This document shows positions 1 through 9,825 of a stretch of 64,000 nucleotides of DNA, one piece after another (the first letter of the stretch is position 1; every line of letters starts with the position of its first letter). Both the position numbers and the translations under genes were made by a program. The notes under the pieces are model-generated. The model was not told the origin of the DNA. It searched no databases and saw only the letters and a list, made by a program, of their open reading frames with translations. The stretch is taken from assembly GCF_006543045.1 (NCBI RefSeq), contig NZ_RBZW01000055.1:62001-126000 (forward strand). Reading direction: 5' to 3'. The stretch comes from Salinadaptatus halalkaliphilus. Its GTDB lineage: Archaea; Halobacteriota; Halobacteria; Halobacteriales; Natrialbaceae.

Positions 1-622
1 CCTCGTCGGGACAGCGTTCGGTCTCGCGTACCGTCTCGAGTGGGTCACCGTCCTCGACGTGTGGTCGACCGGAGATGCCGGCACCTTCGCTGGAGGGATC
101 GTCCTCATGCTCGTCATCATGTTGTGCGTCGGATTCTGGGAAGAGGCAATATTTCGGGGCGTCGTCGTGACGAACGTCGCCGAAGGTCTTCGGACACAGC
201 TTTCGTCCCCACAGGCGCTGGTCGGAGCCTGGACGGTGAGCACCGTCCTGTTCGGTGTTGTTCACCTCCCGCTCGGAACCGTTCCGGGCGATGCATCGCC
301 CGTCGGAATGCTCGCCGTGTGGCTCTCGCTTGGCGGACTGCTGGGTCTCGCGTACATCTTCTCGGGCCAACTGGCGCTTCCAATCGGGATCCACTTCGCC
401 GTGAACTACGCGACGAATAGCGTCTTTTTCGGCGGTGACCTGTTCCCGACCGTTCTCCGGACAGAAATTACGGCTCCGGAACTGTGGCATCCGATCGCTG
501 GTCTCACGATGGTCCCCGGTCTCCTCGTCGCCTTCGGGCTCGTGATCGCGTGGTGTTACTGGCGGCGGGGTGAATCGGTGCTCGCCGTTCACATCTCGGA
601 ACGGCCGTCGAGAACGCCGTAA
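1..622 (+). CDS. CPBP family intramembrane glutamic endopeptidase, 5'-truncated by window edge
   Basis: The reading frame is open from base 2, so the start lies outside the window; the ATG-like codon at 59 is internal. The protein shows the three CPBP/ABI (Rce1-like) signatures: the EE-x3-R motif in WEEAIFRG, an F-x3-H motif in FGVVHL, and H-x3-N in HFAVNY, all within or next to hydrophobic segments. These residues form the membrane-embedded active site in the family, which cleaves near membrane-anchored substrates or acts in peptide immunity. The substrate cannot be told here. The next gene runs towards it from the other strand with a 14-bp gap, so the ends are convergent. Confidence 0.9.
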   Translation, partial: LVGTAFGLAYRLEWVTVLDVWSTGDAGTFAGGIVLMLVIMLCVGFWEEAIFRGVVVTNVAEGLRTQLSSPQALVGAWTVSTVLFGVVHLPLGTVPGDASPVGMLAVWLSLGGLLGLAYIFSGQLALPIGIHFAVNYATNSVFFGGDLFPTVLRTEITAPELWHPIAGLTMVPGLLVAFGLVIAWCYWRRGESVLAVHISERPSRTP

Positions 623-636
623 CCGACCGATTGCGA

Positions 637-1869
637 TTACTGGTAGAAGTAGCCCGCAGAGGAGACGACATCGCTCGAGTCGTCGTTTTCGATCTTCTCG
701 AAGGCCTCGAGGAAGTCCTGGTGACGGACCTCCTCGCGGTCGTTACGGATGGCGAACATGCCGGCTTCGGTGGCGAGACTTTCGATTTCGGCCCCGGAGT
801 AGCCCTCGGTATCGTCGGCGAGCTCGGCGAACTCGACGTCGTCGGCGACGTTCATGCCGCGGCTGTGGATCTCGAGGATCTGTTCGCGGCCGTCGCGGTC
901 GGGTTCGGGGACTTCGATGAGACGGTCGAAGCGGCCGGGCCGAAGGATGGCACGATCGAGCATGTCGAAGCGGTTAGTGGCGGCGATGATACGGATCTCG
1001 CCGCGAGCTTCGAACCCGTCCATCTCCGAGAGCAACTGCATCATGGTGCGTTGAACCTCGGCGTCGCCGGAGGTTTTCGACTCCGTGCGTGTGGTCGCGA
1101 TGGCGTCGATCTCGTCGATGAAGATGATGGCGGGTTCGCGCTCGCGGGCCATCTCGAAGAGGTCCCGAACGAGCCGCGAGCCCTCGCCGATGAACTTCCG
1201 GACGAGTTCGGAGCCGGCCATCTTGATGAACGTGGCGTCGGTCTTGTTGGCGACGGCTTTCGCGAGCATCGTCTTGCCGGTTCCGGGCGGTCCGTAGAGC
1301 AAGACCCCGCTCGGGGGCTCGATGCCGACCTCCTCGAAAATTTCGGGGTCGGCCAGTGGCTGTTCGACGGCTTCGCGAACTTCCCGAACCTGTTCGTCGA
1401 TGCCGCCGATATCCTCGTAGCCGACGGCGGGCTTTTCGGTGATCTCCATCGACTGGGCACGCGCGTCGGTTTCTGCATCCAGAATTCGCTGGATCGCAAA
1501 GGAGTCGTTGACCGCGACGCGGTCGCCAGCCTCGACGCGGTCTGCCATCCGCGAGGAGACCTCGGTGAGCACCTCCTGGTTGTTGCCGTGCTGTTTGACG
1601 ACGACCTCACCGTCGTCCATCACGTCCTCGACGGTCGCGATGTACAGCGACGAACTCTTCAGCGTCTCGTTTTCACGCTCGACGCGGTCGACCTTCTCGC
1701 GCAGACCCTGCCGGCGATCCTCGGCCTCCTCGAGTTGGCTCTCGAGTTGTTCGTGGACATCGACGAGATCCGCGTAGTGACCACGAAGCGCCTCGAGTCG
1801 CTCGTCGTCGGGGAGATCGGGATCGATATCGCGATGAGGTCGGTCGGGGAGAGACGGGCTTCGAGACAT
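637..1869 (-). CDS. pan: Proteasome-activating nucleotidase (PAN, AAA+ ATPase)
   Basis: Hexameric ATPase that unfolds proteins and feeds them to the archaeal 20S proteasome in the cytoplasm. The 410-residue length is normal. In order: an N-terminal coiled coil (about residues 25-72), an OB domain (about 75-135), then the AAA+ module with Walker A GPPGTGKT (193-200), Walker B around residues 248-255 (IIFIDEID) and an arginine-finger region (about 310). The C-terminus ends in F-Y-Q, the hydrophobic-Tyr-X tail that docks into the 20S alpha ring. The gene stands alone, convergent with the CPBP gene; pepF lies 90 bp upstream on the same strand. Haloarchaea usually have two PAN paralogues and which one this is cannot be decided here. 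Confidence 0.97.
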   Translation of the reverse strand: MSRSPSLPDRPHRDIDPDLPDDERLEALRGHYADLVDVHEQLESQLEEAEDRRQGLREKVDRVERENETLKSSSLYIATVEDVMDDGEVVVKQHGNNQEVLTEVSSRMADRVEAGDRVAVNDSFAIQRILDAETDARAQSMEITEKPAVGYEDIGGIDEQVREVREAVEQPLADPEIFEEVGIEPPSGVLLYGPPGTGKTMLAKAVANKTDATFIKMAGSELVRKFIGEGSRLVRDLFEMAREREPAIIFIDEIDAIATTRTESKTSGDAEVQRTMMQLLSEMDGFEARGEIRIIAATNRFDMLDRAILRPGRFDRLIEVPEPDRDGREQILEIHSRGMNVADDVEFAELADDTEGYSGAEIESLATEAGMFAIRNDREEVRHQDFLEAFEKIENDDSSDVVSSAGYFYQ

Positions 1870-1959
1870 CCTGACGTGAACCGATAAGTTCTCGGTGATA
1901 AATGTGCCTTTGGGTCGCGGTCGGTTTTCGGGAGAGCGATACTTCCGATCGACGACTGC

Positions 1960-3771
1960 TCACTCGAGCAACGCGTCCATCTCCTCGAGACGTCGGCCGT
2001 AGGTCGAGAGCGCGCGGTCGATCGGGTCTGACGTGCTCATGTCGACGCCGGCGGTCCGGAGGAGTTCGAGCGGGTACTCGCGCGAACCACGCCGAAGGAA
2101 CGCGAGGTAGTCCTCGGCTGCGTCGGGGTTCGGGTCGCTACCGGGACCGTCCGGAAGCACGTCGTCGACGATCGCGAGCGCGGCCGAGATGCCGGTCGCG
2201 TACTGGTAGACGTAGAACGCCCGATAGAAGTGCGGGATGCGCATCCACTCGCGAGCGATCCGGTCGTCGATCGCTGCCGGTTCGTAGTAGTCGCTCTTGA
2301 GCCCGCGGTAGAGGTCGTCCAGTCGGTCGGCCGTCAGCGGTTCGCCCTCTTCCTCGAGGCGGTGGGCTTCGTGTTCGAACTCCGCGAAGAGCGTCTGGCG
2401 GTAGAGCGTCGAACGCACGCGTTCGAGGAATTCGTTGAGGACGTGCTTGCGGAACTCGGGATCGTCGATGGTTTCGAGCAGGTGATTCGTCAGCAGCGCC
2501 TCGTTGACGGTGCTTGCGACCTCGGCGACGAAGATTTCGTAGCTCGAGTAGACGAACGGCTGTTCGTCTTTGGTCAGTTCGGAGTGCATCGAGTGGCCGA
2601 GTTCGTGGGCCAGCGTGTACATCGAGGCGATGTCGTCCTGGTAGTTCATCAGGATGAACGGCTGAGTGTCGTAGGTACCTCCGGAGTAGGCCCCCGACTG
2701 CTTGCCCTCGTTCTCGTAGACGTCGACCCAACGGGACTCGAGTCCGTCGGCGACACGGGACTGGTAGTCCTCGCCCAGCGGCTCGAGGGCGTCGACGACG
2801 TACTCGGTGGCCTGATCGTACTCGAGGTCGGGGCCCTCGTCGCCGGTCAGGGGCATGTAGATGTCCCACATCCGAACCTCGTCGACATCGAGTGCCTCGC
2901 GTTTGAGTTCGGCGTGATGGTGGAGTTTGTCGAGATTGTCGTGGACCGTCTCGACGAGCGTGTCGTAGACGGAAACAGGGACGTTAGGACCGTCCAGGGC
3001 GGCTTCTCGGGCCGTCTCGTAGTTGCGCGCCTGCGCCGTCTTGACGTCTGCTTTCACGCTGTTCTTGTAGGCCGCGGCGACCGTGTTTCGCATCTCGGAC
3101 CACTCGTCGAAGTAGCCCTCGTAGACGCGCCGGCGAAAGTCTCGATCCGGGCGCTTGAGCAGATTCGTGAAGTTGCTCTGGGTGATCTCGACGGCTTCGC
3201 CCTCCGGATTTTCGACCGTGGGGAACGACATATCCGCGTTCGAGAGCATGTTGTACACGTCCCCAGTCGCGCCCGTGACCTCGCTCAGGTCCGCAAGCAG
3301 TTCCTCGACTTCCGCCGAGCGCGTGTGGGGTTTCATCCGCAACACGTCGTCGACGTAGTGGTCGTAGGTTGTGAGGGCGGGTTCGGTCTCCATCATCGCC
3401 TCGAACTCCTCGCGAGTCAGTTCCTGCAGTTCGGGCTCGATGAACGACGCCGCCGACTGGGCGTCGGCCGCGAGTGACTGCGCTCGAGCCGTCAGGGCCT
3501 GATACTGTTGATCCGTCGTGTCCTCGTCGCGGCGCATCCGGGCGTAGGCCGCGACCGTCGACACCTCGCGCATGATTTCGTCGCGCAACTCCAAGGCCTC
3601 GAGCAGCATCGTCGCGTCGTCGGTCAACCGTCCGTCGTAGGTCTGCAGTTCGTCGACGCGGTCGGCGACGCTCTCGTAGGCCGCCTCCCAGTCGTCGTCG
3701 CTCGCGTAGATACTCTCGAGATCCCAGGTATACTCCTCGTCGACCTCGGAGCGGTCGGGGACTGAACTCAT
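1960..3771 (-). CDS. pepF: Oligoendopeptidase F (M3B metallopeptidase)
   Basis: Cytoplasmic zinc oligopeptidase that degrades short peptides. The 603-residue length matches PepF. The gluzincin motif HELGH is at residues 389-393, and the downstream third ligand lies in the helix with EIFVAEVAST (about 415-425). The N-terminal half is the helical M3 clamp. The ATG start at 3771 is preceded by an ordinary intergenic stretch. The gene follows uvrA on the same strand after 218 bp, so it probably has its own promoter. Its place beside PAN is compatible with a role in finishing peptides released by the proteasome, but that is inference. Confidence 0.96.
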   Translation of the reverse strand: MSSVPDRSEVDEEYTWDLESIYASDDDWEAAYESVADRVDELQTYDGRLTDDATMLLEALELRDEIMREVSTVAAYARMRRDEDTTDQQYQALTARAQSLAADAQSAASFIEPELQELTREEFEAMMETEPALTTYDHYVDDVLRMKPHTRSAEVEELLADLSEVTGATGDVYNMLSNADMSFPTVENPEGEAVEITQSNFTNLLKRPDRDFRRRVYEGYFDEWSEMRNTVAAAYKNSVKADVKTAQARNYETAREAALDGPNVPVSVYDTLVETVHDNLDKLHHHAELKREALDVDEVRMWDIYMPLTGDEGPDLEYDQATEYVVDALEPLGEDYQSRVADGLESRWVDVYENEGKQSGAYSGGTYDTQPFILMNYQDDIASMYTLAHELGHSMHSELTKDEQPFVYSSYEIFVAEVASTVNEALLTNHLLETIDDPEFRKHVLNEFLERVRSTLYRQTLFAEFEHEAHRLEEEGEPLTADRLDDLYRGLKSDYYEPAAIDDRIAREWMRIPHFYRAFYVYQYATGISAALAIVDDVLPDGPGSDPNPDAAEDYLAFLRRGSREYPLELLRTAGVDMSTSDPIDRALSTYGRRLEEMDALLE

Positions 3772-3989
3772 AGCAGCCGGTTAGGAGTCGCGGTGGTAAA
3801 GCGTGTCGAAGCCCTGCGTGTCGTGAACACACCACCGTCGCGACCAGCCACGACCGCTACGGCCCGCTCAACCGGGGCGTTTACGAGGCGGCTTCGCCTC
3901 GAGTCAGGCGTCGACTATCCGACCCTCTGGGGGGACGCGGGACCTGTATCAAGACGCCCGACATCGCCGAAACCGAAATCAGATGCCGT

Positions 3990-6953
3990 TCAGTCGTCGT
4001 CCATGGGCGCGCTCACGGGCTCGACGCGTTCGCCGCGTGGCCCCTCGAGCTCCACGTCGGGCAACAGGTCCCGCAGATAGCGGCCGGTGTGTGAGTCCTC
4101 GAGGCGAGCGACATCTTCGGGCGTGCCGGTGGCGACGACATCGCCGCCGTGCTCGCCGCCTTCGGGGCCGAGGTCGATAATGTGGTCGGCGTTTTTGACG
4201 AGGTCGAGTTCGTGTTCGATGACGACGACGGTGTTACCGTTGTCGGTCAGGCGATGGAGTACGTCGATGAGTTTGCGCTCGTCCTCGCTGTGGAGTCCCG
4301 TCGTCGGCTCGTCGAGCAGGTAGAGCGTCTCACCGGAATCCTTTTTGCCCAACTCCTCGGCCAACTTGACCCGCTGGGCCTCCCCGCCCGACAGCGTCGT
4401 GGAGGGCTGGCCCAGTTTCATGTAGTCCAGTCCGACGTCTTTGAGCAGTTTCAGCCGGCGGCGGATCTGGCTCGAGGACTCGAAGAACTCGTAGGCCTCT
4501 TCGACGGACATCTCGAGGACGTCGGCGATGGTCGCACCCTTGTAGGTAACGTCCAGCGTGGCGTCGTTGTATCGAGCGCCGTCACACTCCTCGCAGGGGA
4601 CGTAGACGTCCGAGAGGAAGTTCATCTCGATCTTCACCGTTCCCTGTCCGCCACACTCCTCGCAGCGTCCGCCTTTGACGTTGAAGGAGAAGCGTCCCTT
4701 TTTGTAGCCGCGCTGTTTCGAGAGCTTGGTCTGGGCGAACAGTTCGCGGATGTAGTCGAAGACGTTGGTGTAGGTCGCGGGGTTCGACCGCGGCGTGCGA
4801 CCGATCGGGGACTGATCGATCAGGCGAACGGTCTCGATTTCCTCGAGCCCCTCGAGGCAGTCGTGATCGCCGGGGATGACGCTCGTGTTGTCGTTCATCT
4901 GGCGAGCGAGTCCCTTGTAGAGCACCTCGTGCATCAGGGTAGACTTGCCCGAGCCCGAGACGCCCGTAATAGCCGTAAAGCAGCCAAGCGGGATATCGAC
5001 ATCCAGATCGTCGAGGTTGTGCTGGCGCGCACCCAGAATCGTCAATGCACCCTCGGGATCACGTCGCTGCTCGGGAACGGGGATCTGTCGACGACCGGAG
5101 AGGTAGTCGCCGGTGATCGACTCCTCGCACGCTTTGAGTTCGTCGACGGAACCGTTGACGACGACCTCGCCGCCCCGCTTGCCGGGGCCGGGCCCCATGT
5201 CGATGACGTTGTCCGCCCGGCGCATCGTCTCCTCGTCGTGTTCGACGACCAGTAGGGTGTTGCCCAGATCCCGAAGCTCCTCTAAGGTGTCCAACAGGCG
5301 GTCGTTATCACGTTGATGGAGCCCGATCGAGGGCTCATCTAAGACGTACAGGACCCCGACGAGCCCGGAGCCGATCTGGGTCGCGAGTCGAATCCGCTGG
5401 CTCTCGCCGCCCGAGAGGGTCGAAGCCTCCCGATCGAGTGTGAGGTACTCGAGGCCGACCTCGACCATGAATCCCAGCCGGGCGCGAATCTCTTTGAGGA
5501 TCTCCTCGGCGATGACCTTCTCGCGCTCGGTGAGGTCGGCTTCCATCGACTCGAAGTGGGCGAGGGCGTCGCCGATCGACAGCGCGTTGATCTCGGTGAT
5601 CGCGGTGTCGTCGACCAGCACGGCTCGACTCGCGGGTTTGAGTCGGGTGCCGTCACAGGCCGGACACTCCGTGACCGACATGTAGTCCTCGATGTGTTCC
5701 CGGGTCGAGTCCGAATCCGTCTCGACGTATCGACGCTCGAGGTTGGGGATCACGCCCTCGAAGCGCTTTTTCTTGCGCCGGGTGCCGTTTTTGGTCTGGC
5801 GCTGGAACAGCACCTGGTCGCTCGTCCCGTAAAGAAACGCCTGTTGGACGTCGGCCTCGAGCTCTTCGAACGGGGTCGACAGCGAGACATCGAAGTGCTC
5901 GGCGACGGCGTCGAGTCGCGTCTGGTAGTACGAGCGGTTGTAACTCCAGGCCTCGAAGACGTGTTTTAGCGGCTTGGACTCGTCCTGGACGACGAGATTC
6001 TCGTCGACCTCCTTGGTCTCGCCCAACCCTTCACACTCGGGACAGGCACCGTGTGGCGAGTTGAACGAAAAGGAGCGCGTCTCGATTTCGGGGACGTCGA
6101 TCCCGCAGTGCGTACAGGCCAGATCCTTCGAGAACTCGACGACGAAGCGGTCGTCCTCGTCGGTCTCGTCTCCCAGCGCACCCGTCCGGCGCGCTTCCTC
6201 ACCCAGATAGCTCGCGACGTCTTCGGGCGGCTCCGGCAGGATGAGCTTCAGCACGCCCTCTGCCTCCTCGAGGGCGGTCTCAACGCTGTCGACGATCCGC
6301 GGGCGGGCCTCGGTACTCACCTTCACGCGGTCGACGATGACGTCGATCGTGTGATCGAAGTTCTCGTCTAAGTCGGGCGTCTCGAGCGTGAGATCGTGTT
6401 CCTCGCCGTCGACCTCGACGCGGGAGTAGCCCTCCGAGACGAGTTCCTCGAAGAGGTCCTCGAAGGCCCCTTTCTGGTCGCGGACGACCGGCGCGGCGAG
6501 TTTGGCCCGGGTTCCGTCCGGGAGCTCCAGCAAGCGTTCGACCATGTTCTGGGCCGATTGCTCGCCGACCTCGCGGCCACACTCCGGACAGTGTGGCGTG
6601 CCGACGCGGGCGTACAGCAGCCGGAGGTAGTCGTGGAGTTCGGTGACGGTCCCGACGGTCGATCGAGGGTTGTTCGCGGCGTTCTTCTGGTCGATCGAGA
6701 TCGCCGGCGAGAGCCCTTCGACAGTCTCGACCTGGGGTTTGTCCATCTGGCCCAGGAAGTTCCGAGCGTAGGCCGAGAGGCTCTCAATGTAGCGCCGTTG
6801 GCCCTCGGCGTAGACGGTCTCAAACGCCAACGACGACTTTCCCGACCCCGAGAGACCGGTGACGACGGTAAACTCCTCGCGGGGAATCGTGACGTCGAGG
6901 TCCTTGAGGTTGTGCTCCTCTGCACCCCGCACCTCGATGTAGTCCTTGCTCAT
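3990..6953 (-). CDS. uvrA: Excinuclease ABC subunit UvrA
   Basis: Damage-sensing ATPase of bacterial-type nucleotide excision repair. The 987-residue protein has two ABC ATPase units: Walker A GLSGSGKS at 33-40 and a second, GVSGSGKS, near residue 660. There are two signature motifs, LSGGESQR and LSGGEAQR. Zinc-finger cysteine pairs are visible (CPECG near 117; CTHCG about 283 with [13 protein letters not shown] with CEEC about 755-785). Termination is clean and the C-terminal tail is acidic. Haloarchaea acquired uvrABC from bacteria. Upstream is a 258-bp gap containing a GC hairpin. Confidence 0.98.
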   Translation of the reverse strand: MSKDYIEVRGAEEHNLKDLDVTIPREEFTVVTGLSGSGKSSLAFETVYAEGQRRYIESLSAYARNFLGQMDKPQVETVEGLSPAISIDQKNAANNPRSTVGTVTELHDYLRLLYARVGTPHCPECGREVGEQSAQNMVERLLELPDGTRAKLAAPVVRDQKGAFEDLFEELVSEGYSRVEVDGEEHDLTLETPDLDENFDHTIDVIVDRVKVSTEARPRIVDSVETALEEAEGVLKLILPEPPEDVASYLGEEARRTGALGDETDEDDRFVVEFSKDLACTHCGIDVPEIETRSFSFNSPHGACPECEGLGETKEVDENLVVQDESKPLKHVFEAWSYNRSYYQTRLDAVAEHFDVSLSTPFEELEADVQQAFLYGTSDQVLFQRQTKNGTRRKKKRFEGVIPNLERRYVETDSDSTREHIEDYMSVTECPACDGTRLKPASRAVLVDDTAITEINALSIGDALAHFESMEADLTEREKVIAEEILKEIRARLGFMVEVGLEYLTLDREASTLSGGESQRIRLATQIGSGLVGVLYVLDEPSIGLHQRDNDRLLDTLEELRDLGNTLLVVEHDEETMRRADNVIDMGPGPGKRGGEVVVNGSVDELKACEESITGDYLSGRRQIPVPEQRRDPEGALTILGARQHNLDDLDVDIPLGCFTAITGVSGSGKSTLMHEVLYKGLARQMNDNTSVIPGDHDCLEGLEEIETVRLIDQSPIGRTPRSNPATYTNVFDYIRELFAQTKLSKQRGYKKGRFSFNVKGGRCEECGGQGTVKIEMNFLSDVYVPCEECDGARYNDATLDVTYKGATIADVLEMSVEEAYEFFESSSQIRRRLKLLKDVGLDYMKLGQPSTTLSGGEAQRVKLAEELGKKDSGETLYLLDEPTTGLHSEDERKLIDVLHRLTDNGNTVVVIEHELDLVKNADHIIDLGPEGGEHGGDVVATGTPEDVARLEDSHTGRYLRDLLPDVELEGPRGERVEPVSAPMDDD

Positions 6954-7130
6954 GCGTAGTAGATTGGTGACTGCAGTAGTGTGGGACTCGCTGCTCGATT
7001 CACTGTGAATGAGTCAGTGGCTGCAACGACTTAACGAGTCTGAAAGCCCGTTAGCGTGGTTCGTGCTAGCAACCAGCTCGAATGGTGGTCGGCAGTCACC
7101 CGTGTGGTGGTGTCGACCTGGCTGTGAATC

Positions 7131-7153
7131 GCCTCGGGGTCAAGCCCCGGGGC
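7131..7153. repeat. GC-rich hairpin between uvrA and the COG1395 regulator gene
   Basis: A 9-bp arm (7131-7139) pairs with 7145-7153 around a 5-base loop, with one G-T wobble. It lies 59 bp after the stop of the upstream minus-strand regulator and 178 bp before uvrA. There is no T-tract on either side. It could be a transcription or processing signal, or a relic of an IS200/IS605-type right end, which in haloarchaea often carries such a hairpin. The rest of 6954-7211 shows no open gene. Confidence 0.4.
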
Positions 7154-7211
7154 ATTCTCCTATACCGCCTGTAAAACGACCGAACGCCCGAACCGATCCG
7201 AAGACCGTCGG

Positions 7212-8183
7212 TCAGGCAGCCTCCTCTCGCTCTGCGCGTTCGCGGATGACATCTTTGAGGTCGTCGGCGTCGCGTAGCTTCTCGAGTTCGTCGCGTTCGA
7301 CGAGTGCGGTGCCGTCGACCGACTCCTGTTTCGCGCGGTCGACGACGTAGACCGACTGCGTGCGGGTGACGTGGCTGATCGAACTCATGATGCGCGCTCG
7401 CTTCTCGGCGGCTTTGGTGAACTCCGAGTGGCCGGTGAGGACGACTTCGTCGTCGCTGTCGTCTGCATCACGACTGACGGCCTTGAACGGCGAGCGAGCC
7501 GTCGGATGGACGCGATAGCCGGCGCGGGTAAAGACCGCGACGACCTGTTCGTCGTCGGGGTCGGCTTCGGGGTCGTCGGGCGTCGTCTCGGTCTCGTGAA
7601 CGTCGTCGGCACCCTCGAGGACATCGACAGGGCTGGTCAGGGGCGCTTCGAACAGCTCCTGAAGTGCCATCGCGACCTCGACGGAAGCGTTCATGCCGTC
7701 TTCGTACTTCGAGACGGTGCGTCTCGAGACGCCGAGTTCGCTCGCGAGTTGGCCGAGGCTCCAGTCTCTGTCCTCGCGTTTGTCCGCGAGCAGGTCGCCG
7801 TCGATGTTGACGTAGAGGCCGCCTGGGGCGGCGTAGATCAACGGCGGAACGTCCTCGATGAACAGGTTGTACGCCGTATCGGGGCTAAACACCGGCACGC
7901 CGTGACGGAAGTAGACGACATCGGGTTTGAGGTCCTCGTCGCGACTCCGGAGGCCGATGACCAGCGGCGTCGCCTCGAGGTAGGTACCGAGCCGGCGCAT
8001 CTCGTGGCCGGTGGCCTCGTTGAACGCGTCGATGTTGCCGAGAATCTTGACCAGGATCAGGTCCTCGCCGCGGCGGGCCGCGATGTCGAAGCTCTTCGGT
8101 CGGATCGCACACCGGTCGCTCACCACGAAGCCTGCGTCCTCGAGCATCGCGGTCACGTTGCCGACCAGTGCGGAACGGGACAT
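7212..8183 (-). CDS. COG1395-type HTH transcriptional regulator
   Basis: A 323-residue protein of the archaeal regulator family that pairs an N-terminal restriction-enzyme-like (PD-(D/E)XK-fold) domain with a central Cro/CI-type helix-turn-helix. The HTH is clear: [19 protein letters not shown], about residues 135-153. The N-terminal part contains the D-x-A-x-R and LVKIL strands of the nuclease-like fold (about 25-45). The start is the ATG at 8183 (MSRSALVG); the longer frame reaching 8270 runs through the promoter. tiaS starts 151 bp away on the other strand, so the two share a divergent promoter region. The target is unknown. Confidence 0.88.
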   Translation of the reverse strand: MSRSALVGNVTAMLEDAGFVVSDRCAIRPKSFDIAARRGEDLILVKILGNIDAFNEATGHEMRRLGTYLEATPLVIGLRSRDEDLKPDVVYFRHGVPVFSPDTAYNLFIEDVPPLIYAAPGGLYVNIDGDLLADKREDRDWSLGQLASELGVSRRTVSKYEDGMNASVEVAMALQELFEAPLTSPVDVLEGADDVHETETTPDDPEADPDDEQVVAVFTRAGYRVHPTARSPFKAVSRDADDSDDEVVLTGHSEFTKAAEKRARIMSSISHVTRTQSVYVVDRAKQESVDGTALVERDELEKLRDADDLKDVIRERAEREEAA

Positions 8184-8334
8184 AGACGTACGTAAGCTAT
8201 TCCTCGTATAAGAGCTTTGTCCCGGTATGTCCGGGTGCCGTGTCGCGATTCGGTCCCCAACCGGCAGCACAGTTATATACGATCGGTCCCCCGCTGGCGA
8301 AACGCGTTAGCCGCTCGCGCCCGAAGAGCCGGCG

Positions 8335-9711
8335 ATGACAGTCGTCGGGTTCGACGATACCGACTCGAGGGAACGCGGGATGTGTACGACCTACGTCGCG
8401 ACGCAGGTCGCCGAGCGACTGCGTCGAGAGCGTGCTCCCGAGGGCAGCGCCGCGAGGACCGACGACAGCTCCGCGACGACCGGCGGTTCGGCGGCGACTG
8501 ATCCGATCGCTCGCATCCTCCTCGTCAGACTCAATCCCGCCGTCGAGTACAAGACGCGGGGCAACGCCGCCCTGGCGATCCACACCGACTGCGATCCCGA
8601 CCAAGCGTTCGACATCGCTCGCGACTGTCTCGAGTCGCTTGCCGAAACCGACGACGAGCGGACAAACCCTGGATTGGTCGTCGCCGACCACGACGCCGAT
8701 CCGAATTCGATCCCCGAAGACGTAGCGACGTTCGCCCAGCGAGCGATTCGAGACCACCTCGAGCCGGCCGACGCCGTCGCCCGCTGCCAGCGCCACGGTT
8801 ATCGAACCTGGCACGCGGGCACCGGCCGGGGACGCATCGGCGCGCTCGCCGCCATCGGGAGCTGGCGCGCGCTCTCCGAGTGGACCTACGAGCAGATCGT
8901 CTACCGTCAGTCGGATCGGTGGGGAACGGACCGCGAGGTCGACCACGAGAGCGTCTTCGCCGCCGCCGAGGACGGCTATCCCGACGTCTGGGATACGGTC
9001 GATCGCGGCGAGGACGAGACCGTCTGCGTCCCTCACACGCCCGGCCCGATTCTGTACGGCATTCGCGGCGACGATCCCCGGGCGGTGCGGACGACCGCCG
9101 ATCACATCGAGAGCGAACCCGTCGCCGAGTCACAGCTGTTCGTCACGAACCAGGGCACCGACGTCCACCTGCAGGCAGGGTCGATCGCCGCCGCTCGAGA
9201 CGGACGCTCCTATCGTCTCGAGGGCCGGGTCGCGACCGAGCCCGAGACCAGACGCGGCGGCCACGTCTTCGTCGACCTCGTGTCTACCGACGATGAGACG
9301 GCCGCCGAAGCCGGCGGCGAACCGTCTCCGCGGCTCACCTGCGCCGCCTTCGAGCCGACGAAACGCTTTCGCGACCGCGTCAGAGCCCTGCGTGTCGGCG
9401 ATCGCCTCACCGTCTGTGGCGAGATTGCAGACGGAACGCTGAAACTCGAGAAGTTCGCCGTGCGAGAGCTCGTCACTACCGAGCGGGTCACGCCGACCTG
9501 TCCCGACTGCGAGCGGCGGATGGAAAGCGCCGGCCGCGACCAGGGGTATCGGTGTCGGGACTGCGGGACGAGCGCAGCCGAGAAAGCGACGGTCCCGCTC
9601 GAGCGCGACCTCGAAGTGGGCTGGTACGAGGTGCCGCCGTGTGCACGTCGCCACATCGCGACGCCGCTGATCCGGGGCGGGTTCGACGCGCCGATTCATC
9701 CGGAACGGTAG
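8335..9711 (+). CDS. tiaS: tRNA(Ile2) 2-agmatinylcytidine synthetase TiaS
   Basis: ATP-dependent enzyme that attaches agmatine to C34 of the CAU-anticodon tRNA-Ile, so that it reads AUA. The N-terminus has the family signature FDDTDS (residues 5-10) followed by G-M-C-T-T-Y. The central TCKD/FLD-like region is followed by an OB fold (about residues 295-385, containing GRVATEPE). A C-terminal zinc ribbon, CPDC-x14-CRDC, spans residues 389-411. The 458-residue length is in range; a low-complexity Ala/Thr/Ser insert near residues 35-55 is typical of halophile loops. Essential in archaea. Confidence 0.96.
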   Translation: MTVVGFDDTDSRERGMCTTYVATQVAERLRRERAPEGSAARTDDSSATTGGSAATDPIARILLVRLNPAVEYKTRGNAALAIHTDCDPDQAFDIARDCLESLAETDDERTNPGLVVADHDADPNSIPEDVATFAQRAIRDHLEPADAVARCQRHGYRTWHAGTGRGRIGALAAIGSWRALSEWTYEQIVYRQSDRWGTDREVDHESVFAAAEDGYPDVWDTVDRGEDETVCVPHTPGPILYGIRGDDPRAVRTTADHIESEPVAESQLFVTNQGTDVHLQAGSIAAARDGRSYRLEGRVATEPETRRGGHVFVDLVSTDDETAAEAGGEPSPRLTCAAFEPTKRFRDRVRALRVGDRLTVCGEIADGTLKLEKFAVRELVTTERVTPTCPDCERRMESAGRDQGYRCRDCGTSAAEKATVPLERDLEVGWYEVPPCARRHIATPLIRGGFDAPIHPER

Positions 9712-9825
9712 TCTCGAGCCGGATCGAACGGAATTCGACGCTCGCCGCTACCCTCCGGTAACCTGGGTAACGAACCCATACGTTGACCTGACTCTCCGCT
9801 CTGGTTGCACGTACGACGCTCTCCG

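Noticed and set aside
631-1887. 418-codon plus-strand frame across pan
   Set aside because: It is the antisense shadow of a gene with clear AAA+ motifs; no family-like sequence in the plus-strand translation.
2230-3477. 415-codon plus-strand frame across pepF
   Set aside because: Shadow of the metallopeptidase gene; high-GC codon use leaves opposite frames open.
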